Positions 7,174 to 15,258 are shown, counted from the stretch's first letter. The stretch is 25,372 nt of DNA from Acetobacteraceae bacterium UBA6159 (GCA_002422345.1 DIUL01000028.1:3223-28594), one strand, 5' to 3'. Notes: a model not told the origin generated them from the letters alone. Translations and numbers: made by a program.

Positions 7174-8722
7174 CGCGCCTTATCTCGTTTGCCAGATCGA
7201 TCTCCCAGGTCAGATAGGCATTCATGGCCTCCTCCACACCTGAATTCCGATCGTACGGACGCAGATAAAAGTCGATGCAAGCCTCATCGGCCGGCACCGT
7301 ACGGTCCTTGGCCAGCGGACGGCCAGCGGCAGTCCAGGCGGCGGTCCCACCGTCCAGCACACGAACGTCGGCACCGGTGAGGCCCTTCACCTCCGCGACC
7401 GCCAGGCGGGCAAGCTGCCCGTCGGGAGAGGTCACGACGACGGCGGAAGCCCCCGCCAGTTTCGCCTTCAGCGAGGCTAACCGCGTCCGCACGCCCCAGA
7501 CCGCGCCCGGAACATGACCGGCCCGGAACTCGATGCTGCGGCTGAGGTCGACGACCACCGCGCCGCCCTTGTCCAGCAGCGCGGCGAGCCCCGCGACGTC
7601 GATCGTGGCAACCGGCGCCGCCAGTTCTGGCACGGCGATGCCGCCTGCGCCCGCGCCGATCGCGCCGAGCCCGCCCTCGACGACGAAGACATCCTTGTGC
7701 CCCATGAGCCGCAGCCAAGCCGCCGACATGCGTGCGCGGGCGCCGGTATCGTCCACCAGCACGATGCGGGCGCCGAGGACTCCCACCCAGGTATCGGTCG
7801 CCTGCACCAACTGCCCGCCGGGCGCATTGATGCTGCCGGCGCGGTGGCCCGCCTTGAACTCATCGGGATCGCGGACGTCCAGCACATACAGGGTGCGGGA
7901 CTTGTCCTGCTCGAATGCGTGGAAATCGGCGGGGCTGATCACGCGGACACCGCTCTCGGCCGAGAATTTCTTCGCCCGTTCCAGCGCCGTGGCCAGGGTC
8001 TTCGGCGTGCCGGCGGGGAAGCGCGCGGTCTTGCCATTGTCGCAGGTCAGGCCCGCGAGTTCCCAGCCCATCGTCCCGTTCCGCAGCGCCACGACCTTGT
8101 TCGGGATGCCGGCCCTGCGCAGGCTCTCCGCGCCCATGATGCTGCGGGTGCGGCCGGCGCAATTCACCACGACCAGCGTATCGGGGTTCGGCACCATGTC
8201 GCCGATCCGGTAGGCGAGTTCCCCGCCCGGCACGCTCACGCCGGTCGGGATCGACATGCGATTGAATTCCTCCAGTGTGCGGCTGTCGAGCACGACCATG
8301 TCCCGGCCCGAGTCGATCCAGGCCTTCAGGTCCGGCGCGTCCACGCTCTCGGTTCCGTAATGGTGCTCGACCCATTCGCCGAACGCCTTGGACGGGACGT
8401 TCATGCCGCTGAAGATCACATAGCCGGCGTCGGCCCAGGCCTTGGTGCCGCCCTCCAGGACCGAGACATCGGTAAAGCCCGCGCCTTCCAGCCAGGCGGC
8501 CAGTTGCTCCGCCAGGCCACGCCCGTCATCCACGCAGCAGATCCGGACCGAGGGGTTCGGCAGCAGGGCCCGCGCCCGCATCTCCCGCTTCGACAATCCG
8601 CAGGGCACCGCCCAGAACAGATGGGACGCGCCGAACTCGCCATCCTCCCGCGCGTCGAGGACGGCAACCTCCCGGTCGTCCAGAAGCCAGCCATGCAGGG
8701 TTTGGGCGTTGATACGGTTCAT
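7127..8722 (-). CDS. Four-domain rhodanese-like sulfurtransferase with one active-site Cys
   Basis: The 531-residue cytoplasmic protein contains four rhodanese-type domains, near residues 5-105, 125-228, 262-357 and 374-470, each with a VLDxR or similar strand and an AG/GH loop. Rhodaneses move sulfane sulfur through a persulfide on one cysteine. Only domain 2 has a normal active-site loop, VNCAGRTRS, with Cys188. Domain 1 has Cys62-Cys63 just before the loop (CCVDDGRG). Domain 3 has VDDTGAR and domain 4 has TSPDGQ, both without cysteine. So one catalytic domain sits among three probably structural or binding ones. The ATG at 8722 has AAGGA 9 bases upstream. The gene leads a minus-strand group with comF and is divergent from the methyltransferase gene. 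Confidence 0.9.
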   Translation of the reverse strand: MNRINAQTLHGWLLDDREVAVLDAREDGEFGASHLFWAVPCGLSKREMRARALLPNPSVRICCVDDGRGLAEQLAAWLEGAGFTDVSVLEGGTKAWADAGYVIFSGMNVPSKAFGEWVEHHYGTESVDAPDLKAWIDSGRDMVVLDSRTLEEFNRMSIPTGVSVPGGELAYRIGDMVPNPDTLVVVNCAGRTRSIMGAESLRRAGIPNKVVALRNGTMGWELAGLTCDNGKTARFPAGTPKTLATALERAKKFSAESGVRVISPADFHAFEQDKSRTLYVLDVRDPDEFKAGHRAGSINAPGGQLVQATDTWVGVLGARIVLVDDTGARARMSAAWLRLMGHKDVFVVEGGLGAIGAGAGGIAVPELAAPVATIDVAGLAALLDKGGAVVVDLSRSIEFRAGHVPGAVWGVRTRLASLKAKLAGASAVVVTSPDGQLARLAVAEVKGLTGADVRVLDGGTAAWTAAGRPLAKDRTVPADEACIDFYLRPYDRNSGVEEAMNAYLTWEIDLANEIRRDATISFGNGQAHAGH

Positions 8723-8905
8723 GCGGGCGTTTCCTTGGTCGGTGTTTCCGGAAAAACCCTAGAGGATGATCGCCCAGAGCGGAACCATGACAGGCGATGA
8801 AACACGCCACCTGACGGCGGGACGGAGGAGGTTTTCCCTTTCCGGGTGAGGAAACCGGCGCGGGCCGGGCTTGGCAACACGGTCCGGCGCGGGCAGATGC
8901 TGGGC

Positions 8906-9697
8906 ATGGACCAGATGCTTGTCTTCGACCGCGCCGCGGTCCGCCTGCACCGCGATCGCGCCGCCGCCACCGTGGGGGACGTCGCGGATATCCTGCGCGA
9001 TGCCGCCGAACGGCTGCTGGACCGGCTGGACGACACGACGCGCGTCTTCACCCGCGCGCTGGACGTCGGCGGGCGAGGCGTGGTTGCCCCAATCCTGCGG
9101 GCGCGGGGGATCGAGACGGTCAGTTGCGACCTGTCCCCCGCCATGGTCGCCCTGAACGGCGGACCGGCGGTCGCGGCGGATGAGGAGTTCCTGCCCTTCG
9201 CCCCGGCCAGCTTCGACCTGATCGTCGCCAGCCTGTCGCTGCACTGGGTCAACGATCTGCCCGGCGCGCTGATCCAGTTGCGCCAGGCGCTGAAACCCGA
9301 CGGGCTGTTCCTGGCGAGCCTGCCCGCCCTCGGTACCCTGGCCGAACTGCGGACCGCGCTGACCGAGGCGGAGACGGAACTGACCGGGGGCATCTCACCC
9401 CGGGTCTCCCCCTTCCCGGAACTGCGGGACTGCGCGCATCTGCTGCAAAGGGCCGGGTTCGTCCTGCCGGTGGCGGACCAGGAGGATATCAGGCTGCTCT
9501 ACGCCGATCCGTTCGCCCTGGTGCGTGACCTGCGGGCGGCGGGAGAGGCGAACGCCGTCCGGCTGCGCGACCGGCGCATTCCGCCCCGCGCCCTGGTCCC
9601 CTTGGCGCTGTCGGCCATGCCCGAGGAGGAAGACCGCTTCCTCGCCACGCTCCGCATGGCGGTGATGACAGGATGGGGTCCGGCGGGCGACCGCTGA
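8906..9697 (+). CDS. NDUFAF5-like SAM-dependent methyltransferase family protein
   Basis: The protein matches the NDUFAF5/BioC-like class. Near its start it has the family's MLVFDRAAVRLHRDRAA, then motif I ALDVGGRG (about 51-58), CDLSPAM (74-80) and LSLHWVNDLPG (110-120). LKPDGLFL and the diagnostic GGISPRVSPF follow further on. In mitochondria NDUFAF5 hydroxylates an arginine of complex I subunit NDUFS7. Bacterial homologues are thought to act in a similar way, or as methyltransferases, but the role here is inferred. The start is uncertain: ATGs at 8897, 8906 and 8915 and a GTG at 8846 share the frame. None of the three ATGs has a strong ribosome-binding site, and the GGAGGAG upstream (8824-8830) is too far from any of them. 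The gene is divergent from the rhodanese gene and converges on the alpha/beta hydrolase gene. Confidence 0.85.
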   Translation: MDQMLVFDRAAVRLHRDRAAATVGDVADILRDAAERLLDRLDDTTRVFTRALDVGGRGVVAPILRARGIETVSCDLSPAMVALNGGPAVAADEEFLPFAPASFDLIVASLSLHWVNDLPGALIQLRQALKPDGLFLASLPALGTLAELRTALTEAETELTGGISPRVSPFPELRDCAHLLQRAGFVLPVADQEDIRLLYADPFALVRDLRAAGEANAVRLRDRRIPPRALVPLALSAMPEEEDRFLATLRMAVMTGWGPAGDR

Positions 9698-9712
9698 TCG
9701 GCTGCCCGCCGG
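9680..9712. terminator. Hairpin between convergent genes, possible bidirectional terminator
   Basis: A perfect 9-bp inverted repeat (CCGGCGGGC at 9680-9688, GCCCGCCGG at 9704-9712) spans the stop codon of the methyltransferase gene, just before the stop of the convergent hydrolase gene. It could terminate both transcripts. There is no T-tract on either side, so this rests on position and stem strength only. Confidence 0.45.
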
Positions 9713-9718
9713 CAAAGG

Positions 9719-10600
9719 CTACTTCATCCCGGTGATCGAGGCGCTGAGCGCCCGCGGGTCACGCACCGGCCAACGGTCCGCATCGACCTGGATCAGGAAC
9801 TCCGACACCAGCCGGTTGAACTGGTCCGGGTCCTCGATGTTGATCGTGTGGCCGCAGTTCGGCATCACCGACAGGGCCGAGGTCGGGATCGTCTGCTTCA
9901 TCAGCAGGGCGGGTTGCAGGCAGGGCCAGTCCTCGTCCCCGGTCAGGACCAGGGTCGGCACGGTCAGCGCCTTCATCTGATCGACCAGGTCATACAGCGA
10001 CGGCCGCTCCCGCTGGACACCAAGCTGGGTGTTGCGGTGGCCCAGGGCGGACTGGTCGGCGAGTTGCGCCTTGAACTCGGCGAAGCCGCGCGGGTTCTTG
10101 TTTTCGAACTGCACGCGGGTCGGGCCGTAGGCGTATTTCTCGGCAAAGGCCGCCGCGCCGTTTTCATCCAGGAAGGCGGCGATCGACTCGGCCTCGGCGC
10201 GGAACTTCTCGCTCTGCCCCTTCTCCGCCCCATAGCCGCAGCCAGCGACGCACAGCGACAGCGCCCGGTTGGGATGGCGGAAGCCGAAATGCAGCGTCGC
10301 GAAACCGCCCATCGACAGGCCGACGACATGCGCCTTGGAAATCCCCAAATGGTTCAGGATGGACGCGATATCATCCGCCGCGCGGGCCTGGGAGTATTTC
10401 GCCACGTCTTCCGGAATGTCGGACGGCGCGTAGCCACGCGCGGCGTAGCAGATCGCCCGGTAGCGCTGGCCGAAGAACCGCATCTGCGGCTCCCACGAGC
10501 GATGGTCGCCAGCGAATTCATGCACGAAGATCACCGGTGTGCCGGCGCCTGTCTCCTCGTAGTGCAGCCGCACGCCGTCGTCTGTCATGGCAAATGGCAT
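9719..10600 (-). CDS. Alpha/beta-fold hydrolase
   Basis: The 293-residue protein is a standard alpha/beta hydrolase without signal peptide, so it should act in the cytoplasm. Visible features are the oxyanion-hole strand FVHEFAGDHRSW (25-36) and the nucleophile elbow GLSMGG with Ser96. The acid residue lies in LTGDEDW (Asp222 or Asp224), and the catalytic His251 is in NCGHTIN. Length and order are normal for esterases or C-C bond hydrolases of the 3-oxoadipate enol-lactonase type; the substrate is unknown. The ATG at 10600 has AGGGGA 7 bases upstream. It lies 50 bases after the THI5/NMT1-like gene on the same strand, which suggests they serve one pathway. Confidence 0.88.
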   Translation of the reverse strand: MPFAMTDDGVRLHYEETGAGTPVIFVHEFAGDHRSWEPQMRFFGQRYRAICYAARGYAPSDIPEDVAKYSQARAADDIASILNHLGISKAHVVGLSMGGFATLHFGFRHPNRALSLCVAGCGYGAEKGQSEKFRAEAESIAAFLDENGAAAFAEKYAYGPTRVQFENKNPRGFAEFKAQLADQSALGHRNTQLGVQRERPSLYDLVDQMKALTVPTLVLTGDEDWPCLQPALLMKQTIPTSALSVMPNCGHTINIEDPDQFNRLVSEFLIQVDADRWPVRDPRALSASITGMK

Positions 10601-10650
10601 GATGATTTCCCCTGTGGTCGGAACGATCCTACGCGAGCCTTGGGCTGTCG

Positions 10651-11574
10651 TCAGCCGGCCGATCGCAATTCGGCCTCGACTTCCTCGGCGATGCTGTTGT
10701 CCACCGCGACCTCGAACGGGGTGCCGGGGCTGACGAAGCCGCCGGACACCAGCCCGGCCAGCAGGCGGTCATAGCCGACGCGTGGCATGACGGGGCTGGC
10801 GGACCAGATGCCGAGCGCCTTGTAGCGCTCGATCGCGGTGGTCAGCAGGGGGAGGGGCGTGTCGGGGAAGAAGGTGGGGGCGATGGTCTGGGCGATCTCG
10901 GCGGCCGATGCGCCGGCGACCCATCCTTGCGTGCGGGCGATGCCACGCACCATGCGACGAAGCTCATCATGGCGTTCGGCCAGGATGCCCCGGCGGGCAT
11001 AGAAGGTCGTGTAACTGGTGGGACCCCGGCTGGCGGCGGCGTACCAGATATGGCCCACCCCGCTGGCGAGCAGGGAGGACACGAACGGCTCAAACACCTG
11101 GATCACATCCAGTTCCCCGCGGCCCAGGGCGGCGGCGTTCTCCGCCATCGTGCCGGTCGCATGGCGCGTGACCGTCGCGGGATCGAGGCCCGCGCGCCGG
11201 ATATCCTCCTGCAGGCACAGCCAGGGGGTCGGAACCTCGCTGACCGAGCCAAGGCGCGGCCCGACCAGGTCGGCCATCTTGAACCCGGGATTGGGCGTGC
11301 GCCCAACCAGCACGAAGGGATCGCGGGTCACGACCTCGGCGAAGCTGACCAGGTCGCAGCCGGGGACCTGATGATAGGTCTGCATGACCCGCATCGGCCC
11401 GCCCCAGCAAACATCGGCCGTGCCGCCGAGGATGTTGGTCGCCGCGTCACCGGGGCGGGGGGCGCTGACGAAGCGGACATCCACGCCCTCCTGTGCATAG
11501 GCATCGCGCGCGAGCGCGGCATAGAACGGGGCGTAGAACAGGCCCCGGAGTGATTCCTGAAGCGTAATGGCCAT
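10651..11574 (-). CDS. THI5/NMT1-like substrate-binding fold protein without signal peptide
   Basis: The roughly 307-residue protein resembles the NMT1/THI5-like branch of periplasmic binding proteins (ThiY, SsuA, TauA relatives). It has YAPFYAALARDAYAQEGVDV near the start, then GGTADVCWGGPMRVM, then GTMAENAAALGRGELDV. These families normally bind pyrimidines, sulfonates or similar small molecules for an ABC transporter. No signal peptide is present: the first beta strand begins about 5 residues from the start. No permease or ATPase gene is nearby, so a soluble cytoplasmic enzyme or sensor is possible. The cysteine-rich motif of yeast THI5 is not present. The start at 11574 is preferred because AGGGG is 11 bases upstream; from the ATG at 11583 it would be only 2 bases. 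It lies between the J-domain gene and the hydrolase gene. Confidence 0.75.
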   Translation of the reverse strand: MAITLQESLRGLFYAPFYAALARDAYAQEGVDVRFVSAPRPGDAATNILGGTADVCWGGPMRVMQTYHQVPGCDLVSFAEVVTRDPFVLVGRTPNPGFKMADLVGPRLGSVSEVPTPWLCLQEDIRRAGLDPATVTRHATGTMAENAAALGRGELDVIQVFEPFVSSLLASGVGHIWYAAASRGPTSYTTFYARRGILAERHDELRRMVRGIARTQGWVAGASAAEIAQTIAPTFFPDTPLPLLTTAIERYKALGIWSASPVMPRVGYDRLLAGLVSGGFVSPGTPFEVAVDNSIAEEVEAELRSAG

Positions 11575-11606
11575 ATCCCGCATGTCCCCTGTGTGGCGTG
11601 GCCGGC

Positions 11607-12728
11607 TCAGTCCTGATTGAACGCCTGGTCGGGCAGTTCGATCGGCTGTTCCGCGGATGCAGCGTCAGGCGGAATGACCAGGGGAGTCAACGCCGCAAGC
11701 GACCGAAACGACGGCATCCGCCACGCCTGCGCGCTGACCGCGAAGCCATTGCAGGTGCGGCTCCAGACCTCTCCGAATCCGTACTCCGCGCGATACGTCC
11801 CGTCGGGCAGGCCGGTCACCCGGGTTTCCTCCGCGGGGCCGAGATAGATCGTGGCGACCGTCGATCCCGCGCGGTCCCGCAGTTTGACCACGGCCGGCCC
11901 GGCGGTGCGGTTGTGCAGCGCCAGCGCCTTGGACCCCGTGCCGCGCTGGCGCAGAACCTCTCCCCCGTGCGGCGAGGGGCCAGCATGATACGTACAAAAG
12001 GCTCGCCGAGCCGCGAGATGGTTGCCGGCGTTGAGGCGTGCGGCCTGCACGAGGCCCTTGTCGGTGTCGGAGATGAGGATTTCCATCAGCCCCGGCTGGC
12101 GGAACAGGCGAAGCGCCTGGACGGGGGTGAACGGTTGCAACTGGCCAATCACGACCAGGCGGTTCGTGTCGGCCTCCACCCGCCAGACCGTCGCCTGGCC
12201 CTGGGTCGGCACCGTGTAATGGTTGGGGGTGCCAGCCAATATCGAGGGCTGCCGCGGGGCCTGGGTAGCCGGCGGGGTCGTCGGATCGGACGGCCCGACG
12301 CTGGGCGCCGTGGCGGGAATGGACACGGACGGAGGAGCGGTACCGGTCATGCGGACGACGAGTTGATAGGCGCAGACCGCGATGACCAGGCCGAAGCCGC
12401 ACCAGACGGCGATGGGGAGGTCGGAAAGGCGGGGGCGGCGCATGGGGGGCTCGACCAGGTCGGGCGCCATCGGGATGCCGAGTTCCTCTGGCTCAATGGC
12501 GTCCAGCGCCGCCTTGCGGGCCGACCGGTCATAGGCGCGACGGCGGTTCGGGTCGGACAGCACGTCATAGGCCTGCTTCACGGCGATGAAATCGTCGGAA
12601 TTGCCGGTCTTGGGGACATCGGGATGCAGCAGGCGGGCCTGCCGCCGATAGGCGGCGGCGATATCGGCCTGGGTCGCGTAGGGAAGGACGTCGAGAAGGG
12701 CGTAGTAGCCCTTTGGATCAAGGCTCAT
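11607..12728 (-). CDS. Membrane-anchored J-domain (DnaJ-like) protein
   Basis: The 373-residue protein starts with a J domain of about 70 residues with the HPD motif at 35-37, which stimulates the ATPase of DnaK. A single hydrophobic span follows (about 104-125, LPIAVWCGFGLVIAVCAYQLV) after arginines, so the J domain should face the cytoplasm. A proline- and threonine-rich linker (130-160) leads to a C-terminal domain that should lie in the periplasm. Two cysteines there, Cys245 and Cys326, could form a disulfide. The C-terminal domain is not recognised. There is no clear ribosome-binding site: a GGGGC/GCCCC hairpin precedes the ATG. The J-domain role is sure; the client on the far side of the membrane is unknown. 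Confidence 0.85.
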   Translation of the reverse strand: MSLDPKGYYALLDVLPYATQADIAAAYRRQARLLHPDVPKTGNSDDFIAVKQAYDVLSDPNRRRAYDRSARKAALDAIEPEELGIPMAPDLVEPPMRRPRLSDLPIAVWCGFGLVIAVCAYQLVVRMTGTAPPSVSIPATAPSVGPSDPTTPPATQAPRQPSILAGTPNHYTVPTQGQATVWRVEADTNRLVVIGQLQPFTPVQALRLFRQPGLMEILISDTDKGLVQAARLNAGNHLAARRAFCTYHAGPSPHGGEVLRQRGTGSKALALHNRTAGPAVVKLRDRAGSTVATIYLGPAEETRVTGLPDGTYRAEYGFGEVWSRTCNGFAVSAQAWRMPSFRSLAALTPLVIPPDAASAEQPIELPDQAFNQD

Positions 12729-12870
12729 GGGGGGCGGCGCCCCGAGCGCACGGTGTTCGGTCGCCCCGGACAGCGCAGGTGTGTCATCCCATCAGGCACA
12801 CCGAACGTCTATCCGGTTTGCCTCGCGCTTGCCAGGACGGAGTGGTGGGGCGGCGGGGTCGGGGGCTGGT

Positions 12871-14208
12871 TCAGCCCGCGACGAACCGTTCCAGCCAATG
12901 GATCGTGTAGTCGCCCGCCTGGAAGGACGGGTCGTCGACGATGCGGCGATGCAGGGGAATGGTGGTCTGGATGCCAGCGACCGCGAACTCGTCAAGCGAG
13001 CGGCGCAGGCGGTTGATCGCCTCGATCCTTGTGGGGGCGTGGACGATCAGCTTGGCGACCATGCTGTCGTAGAAGGGCGGAACGAAGTAGCCGGAATACA
13101 GGGCCGAATCGACCCGGACGCCCAGGCCGCCGGGGGCGTGGAACTGGGTGATCCGCCCCGGGGTGGGCATGAAGGTGTTGGGATCCTCGGCCGTGATCCG
13201 GCATTCGATTGCGTGGCCGGAGAACGTGACGTCGGATTGTTCGTAACCAAGCGGCTGGCCGGCGGCGATGCGAATCTGTTCACGGACCAGGTCGACGCCG
13301 CAGATCATCTCGGTCACCGGATGCTCCACCTGCAGGCGGGTGTTCATCTCGATGAAGGCGAACTGGCCGTCCTGATACAGGAATTCCAGCGTGCCGGCGT
13401 TGCGGTAGCCGAGTTTGCGGAGCGCGGCGGTCGCGGTTTCGCCCAGGGCGTCCCGCTGCGCCGGGGTGATGGCGGGGGAGCCGGCTTCTTCCAGCAGTTT
13501 CTGATGGCGCCGCTGGAGCGAGCAGTCACGCTCCCCGAAATGGACGACATTGCCGTGGCTGTCGGCCATGATCTGCAACTCGATATGCCGGGGCCGATCA
13601 AGGTATTTTTCCATGTAGACGGCGTCGTTGCCGAAAGCCGTTCGCGCCTCGGTCCGGGCGACGCGGAAGGCGTCTTCCAGTTCCGATGCGTCGCGGGCGA
13701 CCTTCATGCCGCGCCCGCCACCGCCGGCCGCGGCCTTGATCAGGACCGGATAGCCGATCTGATCCGCCACAGCACGGGCGGATTCAAGGTCGTGCAACTC
13801 ACCGTCCGAGCCGGGGACGAGCGGCACGCCAAGCTCCATCATCGCGGACTTGGCGGCGATCTTGTCGCCCATCATGTGGATATGCGACGCGGCCGGACCG
13901 ATGAAGGTCAGGCCGTGGGCTTCCACCATGTCGGCGAAACCGGCGTTCTCCGACAGGAAGCCATAACCCGGGTGGATCGCGTCCGCGCCGGTGATCGACG
14001 CCGCGGACAGGATCGCCGGGATGTTCAGATAGCTGTCCCGCGCGGGCGGCGGCCCGATACAGACCGATTCATCGGCCAACCGGACATGCATGGCTTCCGC
14101 GTCGGCCGTGGAATGCACGGCGACGGTCGGAATCCCCAGTTCGCGGCACGCGCGTTGAATGCGGAGCGCGATCTCGCCGCGGTTGGCGATCAGAATCTTG
14201 CTGAACAA
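12871..14208 (-). CDS. accC: Acetyl-CoA carboxylase, biotin carboxylase subunit
   Basis: AccC carboxylates the biotin of BCCP using ATP and bicarbonate, the first half-reaction of fatty acid synthesis. The 445-residue protein has the N-terminal ILIANRGEIALRI, the ATP-grasp glycine loop GGGGRGM (162-168), ERDCSLQRRHQK (226-237) and the active-site EMNTRLQVEHPVTE (287-300). Length is normal. The start is a TTG at 14208, which gives the conserved first residues FSKILIANRGE. It lies 4 bases after the stop of accB, and no ATG in frame would keep the conserved N-terminus. The rare start codon and weak ribosome-binding site suggest coupling to accB translation. It is the last gene of the aroQ-accB-accC operon. 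Confidence 0.97.
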   Translation of the reverse strand: MFSKILIANRGEIALRIQRACRELGIPTVAVHSTADAEAMHVRLADESVCIGPPPARDSYLNIPAILSAASITGADAIHPGYGFLSENAGFADMVEAHGLTFIGPAASHIHMMGDKIAAKSAMMELGVPLVPGSDGELHDLESARAVADQIGYPVLIKAAAGGGGRGMKVARDASELEDAFRVARTEARTAFGNDAVYMEKYLDRPRHIELQIMADSHGNVVHFGERDCSLQRRHQKLLEEAGSPAITPAQRDALGETATAALRKLGYRNAGTLEFLYQDGQFAFIEMNTRLQVEHPVTEMICGVDLVREQIRIAAGQPLGYEQSDVTFSGHAIECRITAEDPNTFMPTPGRITQFHAPGGLGVRVDSALYSGYFVPPFYDSMVAKLIVHAPTRIEAINRLRRSLDEFAVAGIQTTIPLHRRIVDDPSFQAGDYTIHWLERFVAG

Positions 14209-14212
14209 CGGC

Positions 14213-14668
14213 TCATTCCAGGATCATCAGGACTTCGCCGTATTCGACCGGCGCGCTGTTCTCGACCAGGATTCGCGTCACGGTGCCCGCCTTGGGCGCC
14301 TTGATCTGATTGAAGGTCTTCATCGCCTCGATCAGCAGCACGGTCTGGCCGGCCGCGACCTGCTGGCCGACGACGACGAAATTCGCGGCGCCGGGTTCCG
14401 GGGCTAGGTAAGCCACGCCGACCATCGGGCTGTTGATCGCGCCCGGGTGGGACGACGGATCATCGACAGCGGCGGGCGCCGGAGCGGCGGGCGCGGCGGC
14501 GGCCACGGCCGCGGGGGCGGCGGCGAGCACCATCTCCCCAGGGGCGGCACCACGGACGACGCGGATGCGGCTGTCCTTTTCGGCGATTTCAATCTCGGTC
14601 AGGCCAGTTTCGACCAAGACGGCGGCAAGGCGGCGAATCGAATCGGGGTCGATGGGGATCCGGGTCAC
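14213..14668 (-). CDS. accB: Biotin carboxyl carrier protein of acetyl-CoA carboxylase
   Basis: The 151-residue BCCP carries biotin on Lys117 within the motif EAMKT (114-118). The N-terminal helix region (about 1-40) is joined by a long Ala/Pro hinge (about 45-70) to the C-terminal biotinyl domain (about 75-151). The protein shuttles biotin between AccC and the carboxyltransferase. The start is a GTG at 14668, whose last two bases form part of the TGA of aroQ (GTGA, a 4-base overlap). A GGAGG lies about 8 bases upstream. Tight coupling to aroQ and to accC, 4 bases downstream, makes this a single operon. Confidence 0.96.
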   Translation of the reverse strand: MTRIPIDPDSIRRLAAVLVETGLTEIEIAEKDSRIRVVRGAAPGEMVLAAAPAAVAAAAPAAPAPAAVDDPSSHPGAINSPMVGVAYLAPEPGAANFVVVGQQVAAGQTVLLIEAMKTFNQIKAPKAGTVTRILVENSAPVEYGEVLMILE

Positions 14669-15126
14669 GGGCGTTCCTCCAGAATTTCAGCCATCGCCTG
14701 TAGCGCCAGTGCATAGCCACGAATACCCAGACCGCAGATCACGCCGACCGCCGCCTTGGAGACATAGGAATGCTGCCGGAACTCTTCGCGGCGGTGGATG
14801 TTGGTTATATGCACTTCGATGGTCGGCACTTCGCTGGCCAGAAGGGCATCGAGCAAGGCAATCGACGTCGTCGTATAGCCCGCCGGATTGATCACGATCC
14901 CAGCCGCTCGGCCGCGGCATTCCTGCACCCAGGTGACGAGTTCGCCTTCGCTGTTGGTCTGCCGAAAATCGATGGCAAGGCCCAGCGGCTCCGCGACTTC
15001 AGCGCAAAGCTGCTCGACATCATCAAGGGTCGCGCTGCCGTAGATATGCGGCTGGCGCAGGCCAAGCATGTTGATATTCGGACCGTTCAGGACCGCGATC
15101 AACGGCCGGGATTCGGATTGGGACAT
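14665..15126 (-). CDS. aroQ: Type II 3-dehydroquinate dehydratase
   Basis: AroQ dehydrates 3-dehydroquinate to 3-dehydroshikimate in the shikimate pathway. The 153-residue protein has the normal type II length and motifs: NGPNINMLGLRQPHIYG (14-30) with the catalytic Arg24 and Tyr29, INPAGYTTTS (79-88), and EVHITNIHRREEFRQHS (104-120) with His106. Most family members read T-H-T-S at the second site, where the His contacts substrate; here it is T-T-T-S. The ATG at 15126 begins the conserved fold. A longer frame to 15264 runs over the thiS start and was rejected. It leads the operon with accB and accC, an order seen in many alphaproteobacteria. Confidence 0.95.
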   Translation of the reverse strand: MSQSESRPLIAVLNGPNINMLGLRQPHIYGSATLDDVEQLCAEVAEPLGLAIDFRQTNSEGELVTWVQECRGRAAGIVINPAGYTTTSIALLDALLASEVPTIEVHITNIHRREEFRQHSYVSKAAVGVICGLGIRGYALALQAMAEILEERP

Positions 15127-15153
15127 GAGATGTTGCGTAGCATAGGTCTTCGT

Positions 15154-15238
15154 GGCGGTCCAACCGCCCAGGCAACTTTCGCGTGCCGAATGCCCATGGG
15201 GATGGGTCCGGGTCGTGGCGCCGTTGCCCGCTGGCGCC
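15154..15238. other. Divergent gap between aroQ and thiS with two short stem-loops
   Basis: This is the main part of the 132-base space between the divergent aroQ and thiS starts. It holds a perfect 6-bp stem-loop (GGCGGT-CCA-ACCGCC, 15154-15168) and two copies of the self-complementary GGCGCC (15217-15222 and 15233-15238). The two GGCGCC copies can pair about 20 bases ahead of thiS. No THI-box (TPP riboswitch) could be recognised. The promoters for both operons should lie here, but no convincing -35/-10 pair was found. Confidence 0.3.
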
Positions 15239-15258
15239 GCCCGCCCCATACTCGGGGC

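Noticed and set aside
14770..15258. Upstream extension of thiS
   Set aside because: It runs antisense through aroQ; ThiS proteins are 65-75 residues, matching the start at 15259.
15127..15258. TPP riboswitch ahead of thiS
   Set aside because: The conserved THI-box segments could not be found; only unrelated short stem-loops are present.
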